A DNA stretch of 64,000 bases from Gemmiger sp. An87 (GTDB taxonomy: Bacteria; Bacillota; Clostridia; Oscillospirales; Ruminococcaceae), in the NCBI RefSeq assembly GCF_002159185.1, contig NZ_NFHD01000001.1, forward strand, positions 186,001 to 250,000. Direction: 5' to 3'. Below, one piece after another: positions 51,517 through 60,261 of this stretch. Within the stretch, counting starts at the first letter, position 1. Each line of letters begins with the position of its first letter. The translations under genes were made by a program, and so were the position numbers. The notes beneath the pieces were generated by a model that saw only the letters and a list, made by a program, of their open reading frames with translations, ran no database searches and was not told where the DNA came from.

Positions 51517-51571
51517 ATCAATATTTGGATGAGAGAGTTTGAGAACAACGGAAAGGAGGACGCGATTTCCC

Positions 51572-51982
51572 ATGCGTTTGCGTTTGGAAACGGATTACGG
51601 CATCCGCTGCATGCTTTATCTGGCGCAGCAGACCGATTATGTGCAGGCGGGCAAGATTGCCGCGGCCATGGATGTGCCGGAAAATGTGATTCCCCGGGTG
51701 CTCAGCCGGCTGAAAAAGGCCGGGCTGGTGCAGGCCCGCAGCGGCGTGACCGGCGGCCACAAGCTGGGCCGCCCCGCCAGCCAGATCACCATGCTGGACA
51801 TCATCACCTGTATGGAGGACCACACCATGCTGGGCCGCTGCCTGGATGATACCGCAAAAACGCCGGAGCAGAGCGGCGCCATCGTGGGCATGCAGCACTA
51901 CTTCTTGGAGCTGCAGCAGGTGATGGAAAATTCCATGCGGTCGGTTACGGTGCAGCAGCTGCTCGCCGAACAGCCCGCCTGA
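51572..51982 (+). CDS. Rrf2-family transcriptional regulator
   Basis: 136 residues. The winged helix LRLETDYGIRCMLYLA...IAAAMDVPENVIPRVLSRLKKAGLV (seen as the DYGIR start and the IPRVLSRLKKAGLV recognition region) and the SGVTGGHKLG wing are typical of Rrf2. The Fe-S cysteine triad of IscR/NsrR is not present: only TC and RC spaced by nine residues are visible, so it probably does not bind a cluster. Start: ATG with AAAGGAGG about 12 bases upstream. Its leader contains dyads that could be its own operators. Confidence 0.92.
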   Translation: MRLRLETDYGIRCMLYLAQQTDYVQAGKIAAAMDVPENVIPRVLSRLKKAGLVQARSGVTGGHKLGRPASQITMLDIITCMEDHTMLGRCLDDTAKTPEQSGAIVGMQHYFLELQQVMENSMRSVTVQQLLAEQPA

Positions 51983-52000
51983 AGCGAAAACAGAACAACG

Positions 52001-52029
52001 GGCCGGGGAGCTTCGCTCCCCGGCTTTTT
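52001..52029 (+). terminator. Terminator after the Rrf2 gene
   Basis: GCCGGGGAGC (52002-52011) pairs with GCTCCCCGGC (52015-52024), 3-nt loop, TTTTT. The next promoter -35 begins four bases later. Confidence 0.93.
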
Positions 52030-52032
52030 GTT

Positions 52033-52061
52033 TTGACAAAGCCCGGCGGCTGTGATATACC
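52033..52061 (+). promoter_or_regulatory. Promoter of the M28 peptidase operon
   Basis: -35 TTGACA (52033-52038), 17-bp spacer, -10 TATACC (52056-52061). Confidence 0.88.
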
Positions 52062-52117
52062 AAAAATAGTTTGTATGGTTGGGCCAAAACGGCCCACTGC
52101 CTGGAGGGGGAACAAGT

Positions 52118-54157
52118 ATGGAAACAATCGAACAGCAGCTGCAGGAGTGGAACCGCATCCGGCGGTATCTGGATATCTCTTATTCCTACGTGTTGGCAAA
52201 GCGGATGGAGGAGCCCCGCACCAACCCGGTGCTGGGCTACCGCACCGCCGGCAGCCGGGCCGAGTTCGAGACCGGCGAGCTGCTGGCCGCCGAGATGCGC
52301 GCCATCGGCCTTTCGGTGGAAAAGCACCGCTTTACGCTGGACGGGTGGGACTTCCACCACGCCCGCCTTACTTATAAAGACGAAGAGGGCCGCGCCCACA
52401 CTGCCGAGCTGGGCAGCTACCAGACCGACTTCGACACCAAGGGCCCGAAGCACTACACCCTCATCGACGCGGGCACCGGCACCGCCGCCGAGCTGGACCG
52501 GCTGGACGTGCGGGGCAAGCTGGTGCTGGTGCACATCAACCAGCGCAACGACTGGTGGATCAACTACCCGGCCTACCAGGCCCATCTGCGGGGCGCGGCG
52601 GCCATTCTGGCGGTGCAGGCGGGCGGCTATGGCGAGGTGGACGAGCAGGCCCTGAACGCCCAGAACATCTGCGGCCCTCGGCAGGCGCCGGCCTTCTCCA
52701 TCTCCCGAAAGGACGCGGCCGCGCTGGCCGAAGCGGCGCACCTTGGCTTCGGCCGCTGCGCCGAGGTGACACTGGACGCATTGTCCACCGTGATGCCCCA
52801 GACCGAGAGCTACAACATCGTGGGCGCCCTGCCCGGTGAGGACACCGACGAGATGATTCTGGTGAGCGCTCACTACGATTCCTATTTTGAGGGCTTCCAG
52901 GACGACAACACCGCCGTTTCCCTGATGCTGGGCATGGCCCGGGCTTTGAAGCTGGCGGGCTACAAGCCCAAAAAGACGCTGGTGTTCTGCGCCTTCGCCG
53001 CCGAGGAATGGGGCGTGATCGACAGCCGCTACGACTGGTCCACCGGCGCCTACAATCAGATCTTCCGGGTCCGGCCGGACTGGGCGGGCCGGGTGATCGC
53101 CAACATCAATCTGGAGCTGCCCGCCCACGCCCACGGCAAAAAGCATCAGGTGCGCAGCGTGTATGAGCTGAAGCGCTTTTTGAAGGAGTGCATCCGCGCC
53201 CTGCCGGAGGAGGTGGCGGACCTCTACCCCAAGGGAGTGGGAGTCGTCTGCCCGGTGCAGACCTGGTCGGACGATTTCTCCATGGCCATCGGCGGCGTGC
53301 CCAGCATGGTGGACGAGTTCGGCGGCGGCCGGTTCATGGCCACCCACTATCACTCCCAGTTCGACAACGACGGCGCGTACGATGAGAAGGTGTATCTGTT
53401 CCACCATCTGTTCTACACCTGGGTGCTGCTGCGGCTGGACCGCTGTGTGCTGCCCCCGCTGGACTTTGCCGAGCGGCTGTGGGCGCTGGATGCCAGCCTG
53501 ACCAGCCAGAAGCTGAGCCCCCAGACCGAGGGCGCCTTCCGCAAAAAGCTGGCCGAGGCCGCCCGCCGGGCGGACAAGCTCACCCGCTGGGTCTGGAAGG
53601 TGAACCAGGGCGAGGTAACGCTGGAGGAGGCGGACCGCGCCGCGCTGCGCCGCCGCCTGCTGGAGCTCTTCCGCCTTGCGCAGGACTGCTTCGTGCGGCT
53701 GGACTGGAGCGAAAACGCCATCTTCCCCCACGAGAACACCCAGGCCAACCTGAGCGCCTTGCACACCGCCGCCTGGCAGCTGGCCGCGGGTATGGGCAAA
53801 CAGGCGGTGGAGAGCCTGTGCGGCATCGACGACAACCGCTACGCCAACGCCTTTGACCCGGCGGTGGTGGATTACTTTGCGGACAAGGCCCGCAACCAGC
53901 CCGCCGAGCGGCTGATGTGGGGCGCGGGCCGCCTGCAGGAGCGGCTGGCGCTGGGGAGCCTGCTGCGCCGCATCAAGGCGGAACAGGCCATGGACAAGCC
54001 GGACCACACCGCCGCCCTGGCCCAGGTCAAGCAGCTGAAAAAGGACCAGCAGGAGCTGCTGAAAGAAATCGTCAAGGGCGAGACCGCCGACCTTGCCCGT
54101 CTGAGCAAGGCCCTCAAGCAGGCCACCGGCGAATTCTTTGCCGGGAAAGGGGAGTGA
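52118..54157 (+). CDS. M28-family zinc metallopeptidase (PA-domain aminopeptidase-like)
   Basis: 679 residues, no signal peptide, so probably cytosolic. A PA-like insertion (about 130-230) precedes the zinc-binding core: SAHYDSYFEGFQDDNTAVS (His and Asp ligands), FAAEEWGV (catalytic Glu pair) and a later His in HYHSQFDND. The C-terminal ~200 residues are helical and unassigned. Relatives are aminopeptidases or carboxypeptidase-like enzymes. Start: ATG after GGAGGGGG. It is first in an operon with a GNAT enzyme (6 bp gap) and a LarA-like protein. Confidence 0.92.
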   Translation: METIEQQLQEWNRIRRYLDISYSYVLAKRMEEPRTNPVLGYRTAGSRAEFETGELLAAEMRAIGLSVEKHRFTLDGWDFHHARLTYKDEEGRAHTAELGSYQTDFDTKGPKHYTLIDAGTGTAAELDRLDVRGKLVLVHINQRNDWWINYPAYQAHLRGAAAILAVQAGGYGEVDEQALNAQNICGPRQAPAFSISRKDAAALAEAAHLGFGRCAEVTLDALSTVMPQTESYNIVGALPGEDTDEMILVSAHYDSYFEGFQDDNTAVSLMLGMARALKLAGYKPKKTLVFCAFAAEEWGVIDSRYDWSTGAYNQIFRVRPDWAGRVIANINLELPAHAHGKKHQVRSVYELKRFLKECIRALPEEVADLYPKGVGVVCPVQTWSDDFSMAIGGVPSMVDEFGGGRFMATHYHSQFDNDGAYDEKVYLFHHLFYTWVLLRLDRCVLPPLDFAERLWALDASLTSQKLSPQTEGAFRKKLAEAARRADKLTRWVWKVNQGEVTLEEADRAALRRRLLELFRLAQDCFVRLDWSENAIFPHENTQANLSALHTAAWQLAAGMGKQAVESLCGIDDNRYANAFDPAVVDYFADKARNQPAERLMWGAGRLQERLALGSLLRRIKAEQAMDKPDHTAALAQVKQLKKDQQELLKEIVKGETADLARLSKALKQATGEFFAGKGE

Positions 54158-54163
54158 GCCGCC

Positions 54164-54841
54164 GTGCAGACCGACCGACTTTACCGGGTCACGGAATACG
54201 ACATCCCCAACGTGATCCGCACCCTGACCGAGTGCTTCCAGGCGGACCCCTTGTACCGCCAGCTGATCCCGGACGCGGACGTGCGCCAGCGCACCCTGCC
54301 GGAAATTTTTAACTGCGACGCAAACGAAATGCTCTCCTGCTGCAACGTGTATGCGGACAACCACGAGGTGGGCGGACTGGTGATTCTGGACGACGAGACC
54401 GAGCCCTACGACCCGCTGCGGTATTTTTCCACCGAGGCCTTCTACGCGCTGAAAACCGACGTGTGCCTGGTGCGGGAGGACTGGTCGCTGAAGACCCTGT
54501 GGAACTTCTTTCTGGGCCGGCAGTACCTGAACTCCCGCTGGACCGAGGAGCTGCCGGACAACCGGATGCAGCTGATCTACTTTGCGGTGCGCCCGGCCTT
54601 ACAGGGCGCGGGGGTGGGCCACAAGATGATTCAGCCGGTGATGGACTACGCCGACGAGCACGGGCTGCTCATCTCGCTGGAGACCCACAACCCGGCCAAC
54701 CTGCCCCGCTACAACCACTACGGCTTTGATGTGTACAAGACACTGAAAAGCCATTTTGAACTGACCCAATACTGTCTGGTGCGCCAGCCCGGCGCGCCGC
54801 TGCGGCCCCGAACCCCGGCCGCCCCACAGAAAGGAATGTGA
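54164..54841 (+). CDS. GNAT-family acetyltransferase
   Basis: 225 residues. RVTEYDIPNVIRTLTECF at the N terminus, a central LIYFAVRPALQGAGVGHKMI acetyl-CoA loop (core QGAGVG), and the closing ISLETHNPANLPRYNHYGF segment are clear GNAT hallmarks. The start is a GTG with GGGGAG nine bases upstream, 6 bp after the peptidase stop. It is probably coupled to the peptidase and LarA genes; substrate unknown. Confidence 0.9.
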   Translation: MQTDRLYRVTEYDIPNVIRTLTECFQADPLYRQLIPDADVRQRTLPEIFNCDANEMLSCCNVYADNHEVGGLVILDDETEPYDPLRYFSTEAFYALKTDVCLVREDWSLKTLWNFFLGRQYLNSRWTEELPDNRMQLIYFAVRPALQGAGVGHKMIQPVMDYADEHGLLISLETHNPANLPRYNHYGFDVYKTLKSHFELTQYCLVRQPGAPLRPRTPAAPQKGM

Positions 54842-54845
54842 AGAT

Positions 54846-56114
54846 ATGCCCTGCTTTGATTTTGCCTACGGAAGCGGCCGGGTCCAGCTGGACCTGCCGG
54901 AGAACGCCCGGTACCAGGAGCTGCACGGCCACAACGAACCCCCCATCGAGGACATCCCCGCCGCCCTGTGCGCCGCGCTGGAGGCGCCCATCCACGAAAA
55001 GCCCCTGCGCGGCTGGCTGCAGCCCGGCGACCAAGTGACCCTCATCATCAGCGACATGAGCCGCTTCTGGATGCGGCAGGATCTGGTGATCCCGGCGCTG
55101 GTGGAGTATATGGAAAAAGAATGCGGCATCAAAACCGACGATCTGGTCATTCTGGTGGCCAACGGCACCCACATCGGCGGCGACGAGGCCGAGCTGCGCA
55201 CCCTGGTGACCGATGCGGTCTATGACCGGGTGCGGGTGGTGAATCACGACTGCCTGGCCGACGACCTTGTTTATCTGGGCACCACCAGCCGGGGCACCGA
55301 GGTGGTGGTGAACCCGCTGGCGGTGGGCCGCAAGGTGGTGGCCCTGGGCGCGGCCACCCAGCACGTGATGGCGGGCTTCGGCGGCGGACGCAAGAGCATC
55401 CTGCCCGGCATCGCCTCCATGAAGACCATCCAGCAGAACCACGCCCATTCCCTGGACCCCAACGAGCCCCACTCCAACCCGGCCATCGGCAACGCGGTGC
55501 TGGAGGGCAACCCCCTGCACGAGGACATGTGCGAGGCGGCGGCCATGGTGGAGCAGCTGTATGTGGTGAACCTGGTGATGAACGCGGGCATGAAGCTGGC
55601 CCGCATCACCGCCGGTCACTGGCTGGATTCCTGGCTGGAGGCCTGCAAGGCCGCCGACGCCATGTACCAGACCCCCATTGCCGAAAAGGCGGATGTGATC
55701 ATCACCAGCTGCGGCGGCTACCCGAAGGATATGTCGCTGTATCAGGGCACCAAGACCATCGACAACGTGGAGTTCGGCCTGAAAAAGGGCGGAACGCTGG
55801 TGCTGCTGGCCGAATGCCGGGACGGCGGCGGCCCCGCCGAATATTTTGACTGGGTGGACTCCCTCTGCGCCGGTACTCTGGACGCGGACCTGCGCAAAAA
55901 CTTCACCATCCCCGGCTACATCTTCTATCTGAACTGCGAGCAGGCCGCCCGGTATAACATCCTCATGCTCACCACCGCCCCCGCCGAACCGCTGGCGCGC
56001 ATGGGCATCAAGGCCTTCACCGACCCGGCCGAGCTGTGCCGCCAGTTGGACCTTGCGGGCAAGCTGGTGTATGTGATTCCCAACGGCTCCACCGTCATCC
56101 CGGCGGTGAAATAA
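54846..56114 (+). CDS. larA: Nickel-pincer-cofactor-dependent racemase-family protein (LarA-like)
   Basis: 422 residues, the family length. VANGTHIGG (catalytic His region), QHVMAGFGGGRKSILPG (second His and the Lys that tethers the cofactor) and NHAHSLDPNEPHSNP are LarA hallmarks. LarA interconverts D- and L-lactate; homologues act on other 2-hydroxy acids. The cofactor makers LarB, LarC and LarE are not in this window. Start: ATG after AAAGGAA, overlapping the end of the GNAT gene region. Its position next to a peptidase suggests a substrate other than lactate is possible. Confidence 0.9.
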   Translation: MPCFDFAYGSGRVQLDLPENARYQELHGHNEPPIEDIPAALCAALEAPIHEKPLRGWLQPGDQVTLIISDMSRFWMRQDLVIPALVEYMEKECGIKTDDLVILVANGTHIGGDEAELRTLVTDAVYDRVRVVNHDCLADDLVYLGTTSRGTEVVVNPLAVGRKVVALGAATQHVMAGFGGGRKSILPGIASMKTIQQNHAHSLDPNEPHSNPAIGNAVLEGNPLHEDMCEAAAMVEQLYVVNLVMNAGMKLARITAGHWLDSWLEACKAADAMYQTPIAEKADVIITSCGGYPKDMSLYQGTKTIDNVEFGLKKGGTLVLLAECRDGGGPAEYFDWVDSLCAGTLDADLRKNFTIPGYIFYLNCEQAARYNILMLTTAPAEPLARMGIKAFTDPAELCRQLDLAGKLVYVIPNGSTVIPAVK

Positions 56115-56271
56115 GCGGGCCGCCCCGGCGGGAATGCTGTATATTCATTGCATAATGAATTTTTATTCACTCGCTTCCGTGCAAACTGCACAGAGGGGCC
56201 GCCAAAGCCGGTCCGGTTTTGTGGGATTCATGGAAAAACCCTCCGAGACTGAATATTTTTGCAAAAATACC

Positions 56272-56299
56272 TTGCAAAAATCGGAATGGCGCGTATAAT
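56272..56299 (+). promoter_or_regulatory. Promoter of the polar amino-acid ABC operon
   Basis: -35 TTGCAA (56272-56277), 16-bp spacer, -10 TATAAT (56294-56299). The ~125-nt GC-rich leader has short hairpins but no recognised riboswitch. 56115-56270 contains only weak hairpins. Confidence 0.83.
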
Positions 56300-56427
56300 T
56301 ATACACATGGACGGGGCACACACCCCGCAAGCGAAAAACGAACCACGGCGGCAAGGCCCGGCAAAGGGAGCCGGACCGGGGCGAACAGCACCCCGAAGCC
56401 GCCGCACAATACGGAGGGAAATCAACC

Positions 56428-57333
56428 ATGAAAAAGTTTCTTGCCATTGCCATGGCGGCTGTTCTCAGCCTGAGCCTGGCCGCCTGCGGCGGCGCTTCTT
56501 CCAGCACCGCCTCTTCCGCCGCTGCTTCCTCTGAGGCCGCCTCCACCGGCGCTTCTTCTCAGGCTGCCAGCGCTTCCACCACCACTTACGATTACTCTTC
56601 CTACACCGGCGAGACCATCGAGGCCATCAAGGCCAAGGGCAAGCTGGTGGTGGGCACCGAGGCCCAGTACGCACCCTTCGAGTTCAAGGACATGGACGCC
56701 AACTTCGTGGGCTGCGACATGTGGCTGGCCCAGCAGATCGCCGACGCCCTGGGCGTTGAGCTGGAAGTAATGGATATGGCCTTTGACGGAATCATCCCCG
56801 CCATCAAGTCCGGCCAGGTGGATGTGGGCATCGCCGCCTTCACCGTGACCGAGGAGCGCGCCCAGGAGATCGACTTCTCCGACGTGTACCAGAAGGACGA
56901 GCAGATGCTGATCGTCAAGAAGGGCAATGAGGACGTTTACACCACCAAGGAGTCCCTGGCCGGCCAGCAGGTTGGCGCCCAGCGCGGCACCGTGCAGAGC
57001 CAGCTGATCCAGAGCGCGCTGCCCGAGTCCACCCTGTTTGAGCTGGACAAGTGGCCCACCCTGGCCATGGAAGTGGCCAACGGCAACATTGCCGCCATCG
57101 TGGTGGACGGCGCCGTGGGCAACGACCTGATCAACAGCAACGACGCCATTGCCCAGGCCAACTTCACCTTCAGCGAGGAGGAGGCCAACTTCGGTAAGGC
57201 CGCCGTCATCGCCAAGGGCAAGGACGACCTGAAGGAGCTGGTGAACGCGGTGATCGCCAATGTGACCAGCGACGGTTCCTTCGACGCTGCTTACGACGAG
57301 GCGGTTGCGCTGAGCGAGAGCATGGGCGTATAA
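56428..57333 (+). CDS. Polar amino-acid ABC transporter substrate-binding lipoprotein
   Basis: 301 residues. Signal peptide with lipobox LSLAAC (Cys about 19), a Ser/Ala linker, then the family-3 binding fold: GKLVVGTEAQYAPFEFKD, DMDANFVGCDMWLAQQIA (ligand-loop region), KSGQVDVGIAAFTVTEER and FSDVYQKDEQMLIV. It binds a polar amino acid outside the membrane. Start: ATG after CGGAGGG. A perfect 14-bp hairpin between it and the permease may stabilise or partially terminate the transcript. Confidence 0.94.
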   Translation: MKKFLAIAMAAVLSLSLAACGGASSSTASSAAASSEAASTGASSQAASASTTTYDYSSYTGETIEAIKAKGKLVVGTEAQYAPFEFKDMDANFVGCDMWLAQQIADALGVELEVMDMAFDGIIPAIKSGQVDVGIAAFTVTEERAQEIDFSDVYQKDEQMLIVKKGNEDVYTTKESLAGQQVGAQRGTVQSQLIQSALPESTLFELDKWPTLAMEVANGNIAAIVVDGAVGNDLINSNDAIAQANFTFSEEEANFGKAAVIAKGKDDLKELVNAVIANVTSDGSFDAAYDEAVALSESMGV

Positions 57334-57351
57334 TAGAACCAATGAAAAAGG

Positions 57352-57386
57352 GCATCCTCACACCCCCAAACCGGGTGTGAGGATGC
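57352..57386 (+). promoter_or_regulatory. Intra-operon hairpin between binding-protein and permease genes
   Basis: Perfect 14-bp stem (57352-57365 with 57373-57386), 7-nt loop, no T-run downstream on the plus strand. Likely sets a higher binding-protein mRNA level. Confidence 0.75.
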
Positions 57387-57437
57387 TGTTGTGTCTTCGG
57401 CAGCGCAGCGCCGCTGCCCTCACGAAAGGGGAGTCTT

Positions 57438-58133
57438 ATGGAGTTTTTGGAAAAGATGGTGACCCTGTTCACCAAGTACAACAGCTTTTTCAGCCAGGGT
57501 GTGGCCAACACCATCATCCTCGCGCTGTTCACCGTGCTGCTGGGCACCATCCTGGGCACGCTGCTGGCCATCATGAAGCTGGGCAAGTTTGCCCCCACCC
57601 GCTGGCTGGCCAACGTTTACATCGAGTTCATCCGCGGCACGCCGCTGATGATTCAGGTGATGTTCCTGTTCTACGGCCTGCCCATGGTGGGCATCACCTT
57701 CCCCAGCCTGCCCTTTATCTCCAACTCCGACCGGTTCATGGCCGGTATCTGCGCCATGAGCATCAACAGCGGCGCCTATGTGGCCGAGATCATCCGAAGC
57801 GGCATCCAGGCGGTGGACAAGGGCCAGACCGAGGCCGCCCGCAGCCTGGGCTTCAAGTCCGGCCAGACCATGCGCATGGTGGTGCTGCCCCAGGCCATCA
57901 AGAACATTCTGCCCGCGTTGGGCAACGAGTTCGTGACCGTCATCAAGGAGTCCTCCATCGTGTCGGTCATCGGCATCGCCGACCTGATGTACCAGACCAA
58001 CAGCGTGATCTCCACCACCTACAAGTCGCTGGCGTCGCTGGCGGTGGCTGCCATCATCTACTTTATCATGACCTTCTTCACCTCCCGTCTGATCGCGTTT
58101 GCAGAAAGGAAAATGGCCAATGGCACAAGATGA
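57438..58133 (+). CDS. Polar amino-acid ABC transporter permease
   Basis: 231 residues with about five membrane segments. Signature [21 protein letters not shown], the [16 protein letters not shown] motif and the EAA loop ([23 protein letters not shown]; the EAA---G core is TEAARSLG) are typical of HisM/GlnP-type permeases. Start: ATG with GGGGAG upstream. Coupled to the ATPase gene by a 14-bp overlap. Confidence 0.95.
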   Translation: MEFLEKMVTLFTKYNSFFSQGVANTIILALFTVLLGTILGTLLAIMKLGKFAPTRWLANVYIEFIRGTPLMIQVMFLFYGLPMVGITFPSLPFISNSDRFMAGICAMSINSGAYVAEIIRSGIQAVDKGQTEAARSLGFKSGQTMRMVVLPQAIKNILPALGNEFVTVIKESSIVSVIGIADLMYQTNSVISTTYKSLASLAVAAIIYFIMTFFTSRLIAFAERKMANGTR

Positions 58134-58863
58134 ACTGATCGTTGTAAAAGATTTGAACAAGTCCTTCGGCAAGCTGCATGTGCTCAAGGACGTGAACACC
58201 ACCATCCGCAAGGGTGAGGTGGTGGCGGTGATCGGCCCCTCCGGCAGCGGCAAAAGCACCTTCCTGCGCTGCCTGAATCTGCTGGAGGTTCCCACCGGCG
58301 GCCACGTGTTCTTTGAAGGCGTGGACATCTGCGACAAAAAGACCAACATCGACCTGCACCGCCAGAAGATCGGCATGGTGTTCCAGCAGTTCAACCTGTT
58401 CAACAACATGACCGTGCTGAAAAACATCACCGCCGCGCCGGTGAAGATCCGCAAGATGGACCCGGCCGCCGCGGAGGAAAAGGCCCTGCAGCTGCTGGAC
58501 CGGGTGGGCCTGAAGGATAAGGCGAACAGCTATCCCGCCCAGCTTTCCGGCGGCCAGAAGCAGCGCGTGGCCATTGTGCGCGCGCTGGCCATGGAGCCGG
58601 ACGTGATGCTCTTTGACGAGCCCACCAGCGCTTTGGACCCCGAGATGGTGGGCGAGGTGCTGCAGGTTATGAAGGACCTGGCCGCCGAGGGCATGACCAT
58701 GGTGGTGGTGACTCACGAGATGAGCTTTGCACGCGAGGTTTCCAGCCGGGTCATCTTTATGGCCGACGGCCAGATCCGGGAGGACCGGCCCGCCCGGGAG
58801 CTGTTCGCAGACCCCCACGACGACCGGCTGAAGGACTTCCTTTCCAAGGTTCTCAACCTGTGA
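58120..58863 (+). CDS. Polar amino-acid ABC transporter ATP-binding protein
   Basis: 247 residues. Walker [10 protein letters not shown], signature [15 protein letters not shown], Walker [18 protein letters not shown] and the switch His in VVTHEMSFA are intact (GlnQ/HisP type). Start: ATG after AAAGGA, overlapping the permease end by 14 bp. It powers amino-acid uptake with the two genes upstream. Confidence 0.95.
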   Translation: MAQDELIVVKDLNKSFGKLHVLKDVNTTIRKGEVVAVIGPSGSGKSTFLRCLNLLEVPTGGHVFFEGVDICDKKTNIDLHRQKIGMVFQQFNLFNNMTVLKNITAAPVKIRKMDPAAAEEKALQLLDRVGLKDKANSYPAQLSGGQKQRVAIVRALAMEPDVMLFDEPTSALDPEMVGEVLQVMKDLAAEGMTMVVVTHEMSFAREVSSRVIFMADGQIREDRPARELFADPHDDRLKDFLSKVLNL

Positions 58864-58873
58864 GAAAACCCGC

Positions 58874-58902
58874 TTCGCGGCGGGGCGAAAATGTGATATA
58901 CT
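58874..58902 (+). promoter_or_regulatory. Possible promoter upstream of eutH
   Basis: -10 TATACT (58897-58902) with a poor -35 TTCGCG (58874-58879) at 17 bp. Confidence 0.5.
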
Positions 58903-58938
58903 GGGCATAACGCGCCCGGAACACAAACGGAGCAACAC

Positions 58939-58983
58939 GCGGCGCGGCTCCCCTTGCAAAAAGGGGGCCGGGCCGCTTTTTTG
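58939..58983 (+). terminator. Terminator between the ABC operon and eutH, inside the eutH leader
   Basis: GC-rich ~16-bp stem (58939-58955 with 58961-58976, two mismatches) and six T. It ends the ABC operon; it also lies ~35 bp after the possible eutH promoter, so may act as an attenuator. Confidence 0.88.
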
Positions 58984-59020
58984 TGCCCGGGCAAAAACGG
59001 GAAAAACGGGGGAGAAAACC

Positions 59021-60097
59021 ATGAACATCTGCATTGGGGTGCTGCTCTGCTTTGCGGCCCTGGGCCTTGTGGACAAGGCTCTGGGCGGGCGGCTGGGCGT
59101 TGCCGCCGAGCTGGACCGGGGGCTGGCCGCCATGGGCGGTTTGAGCCTTTCCATGACCGGTATCTACTGCCTGATCATCGCCGCCGTGGGGGCGCTGGAG
59201 GGCGGGCTTTCGGCGGTGAGCCGGGCGCTGCCCTTTGATGCGTCGCTGCTGGCGGGCATGCTGCTGGCCCCGGACATGGGCGGCTGGGCCACCGCCAGCC
59301 AGCTGGCTGCCAGCGATGCCCTGGCGGCCTACAGCGGCCTGCTGGTGGCCTCCACCCTGGGCTGCCTTGTGAGCTTTACGCTGCCCATTGCCCTGGGCAG
59401 TCTGGAAAATTACCAGATCACCGGCTTTATGCAGGGCGTGGTGTGGGGCCTGATCGCCCTGCCCGCGGGTCTGGTGGCGGGCGGTGCGGCGCTGGGGCTT
59501 TCGCCGCTGGTGCTGGCGCAGAATCTGTGGCCGGTGCTGGTGCTCTGCGCTTTGCTGGTGCTGGGTCTGGCCAGGGCGCCCCGGCTCTGCCTGGGTGCGC
59601 TGGCAGGCTTCGGCGAAGCGGTGCGGGTGCTGGGCGTGCTGGCCTTTGGCGCGGTGGCGCTGGGTCTGTTTCTGCCCGGGCTGGCCATCGCTCCCCAGAG
59701 TCTTGTGGCCGAGGCGCTGATCATCGTGTTCAAGATCACAGTGGTGGTGTGCGGCGCCATGGTGGCCACGGCTCTGCTGCTGGCCCGCTGCGGCGAGGCG
59801 GTGCGCCGGGTGGCCGGGCGTCTGGGCGTGAACGAATACGCGGTGCTGGGCCTGCTGGCCTCGCTGGTGTCCACCGTGTCCATGCTGCCCCTCTACTCCC
59901 GCATGGATGTGCGGGGCAAGGTGATGAACGCGGCGGTGTCGGTGAGCGGGGCCTTCGTGCTGGGCGGCCAGATGGCCTTTGTGTCCAGCGTGAGCGACGA
60001 GCGCAGCGTGGCGGCCTTCTTTGTGTGCAAGATTCTGGCGGGCGTTCTGGCGGCGGCGCTGGCGCTGAAGTTCACCAAAAACGAGCAGCCTGCTTGA
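59021..60097 (+). CDS. eutH: Ethanolamine permease-like protein EutH
   Basis: 358 residues with about ten or eleven hydrophobic segments. The LAPDMGGWATASQLA loop and the C-terminal SGAFVLGGQMAFV segment match EutH, the inner-membrane protein that facilitates ethanolamine entry. No other eut gene (ammonia lyase, microcompartment) is in the window, so this is an orphan copy; it may import ethanolamine or a similar amine for other uses. Start: ATG after GGGGGAG. The next promoter -35 overlaps its stop codon. Confidence 0.87.
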   Translation: MNICIGVLLCFAALGLVDKALGGRLGVAAELDRGLAAMGGLSLSMTGIYCLIIAAVGALEGGLSAVSRALPFDASLLAGMLLAPDMGGWATASQLAASDALAAYSGLLVASTLGCLVSFTLPIALGSLENYQITGFMQGVVWGLIALPAGLVAGGAALGLSPLVLAQNLWPVLVLCALLVLGLARAPRLCLGALAGFGEAVRVLGVLAFGAVALGLFLPGLAIAPQSLVAEALIIVFKITVVVCGAMVATALLLARCGEAVRRVAGRLGVNEYAVLGLLASLVSTVSMLPLYSRMDVRGKVMNAAVSVSGAFVLGGQMAFVSSVSDERSVAAFFVCKILAGVLAAALALKFTKNEQPA

Positions 60098-60123
60098 CAA
60101 GCGCCGGGCCGGTCTGCTACAAT
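60094..60123 (+). promoter_or_regulatory. Strong promoter overlapping the eutH stop
   Basis: -35 TTGACA (60094-60099), 18-bp spacer, -10 TACAAT (60118-60123) with extended TGC. Confidence 0.87.
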
Positions 60124-60129
60124 GGCTTC

Positions 60130-60261
60130 GTTCATCGGAGGGTGAGCAGCCCAAAAGAAGCTGCGAGCTGGATAAGATGACGGGTGAAATTCCCGTTGTC
60201 TTATCCAGCTCTTTTTTGATGTTTGCGGGTGTGCCCTTCGCAACGGAAAGGGGAGGATTCC
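60130..60261 (+). promoter_or_regulatory. Structured leader RNA with embedded terminator
   Basis: After the promoter come a GCAGC/GCTGC hairpin (60146-60164) and, directly abutting, a long terminator: 13-bp perfect stem (60165-60177 with 60199-60211), an inner ACGGG/CCCGT stem and six T (60212-60217). ~44 nt then lead to the pseudogene start. It resembles an attenuator or a short stable RNA; no known riboswitch class recognised. Confidence 0.6.

Noticed and set aside
60142-60180. Short leader peptide (GTG AGC AGC CCA ... TGA) for ribosome-mediated attenuation
   Set aside because: The would-be Shine-Dalgarno GGAGG touches the GTG with no spacing, so translation is unlikely.
60178-60200. FMN-riboswitch-like text GGGTGAAATTCCC
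   Set aside because: It lies in the loop arms of the terminator; the other conserved FMN-element helices are absent, so the match is most likely chance.
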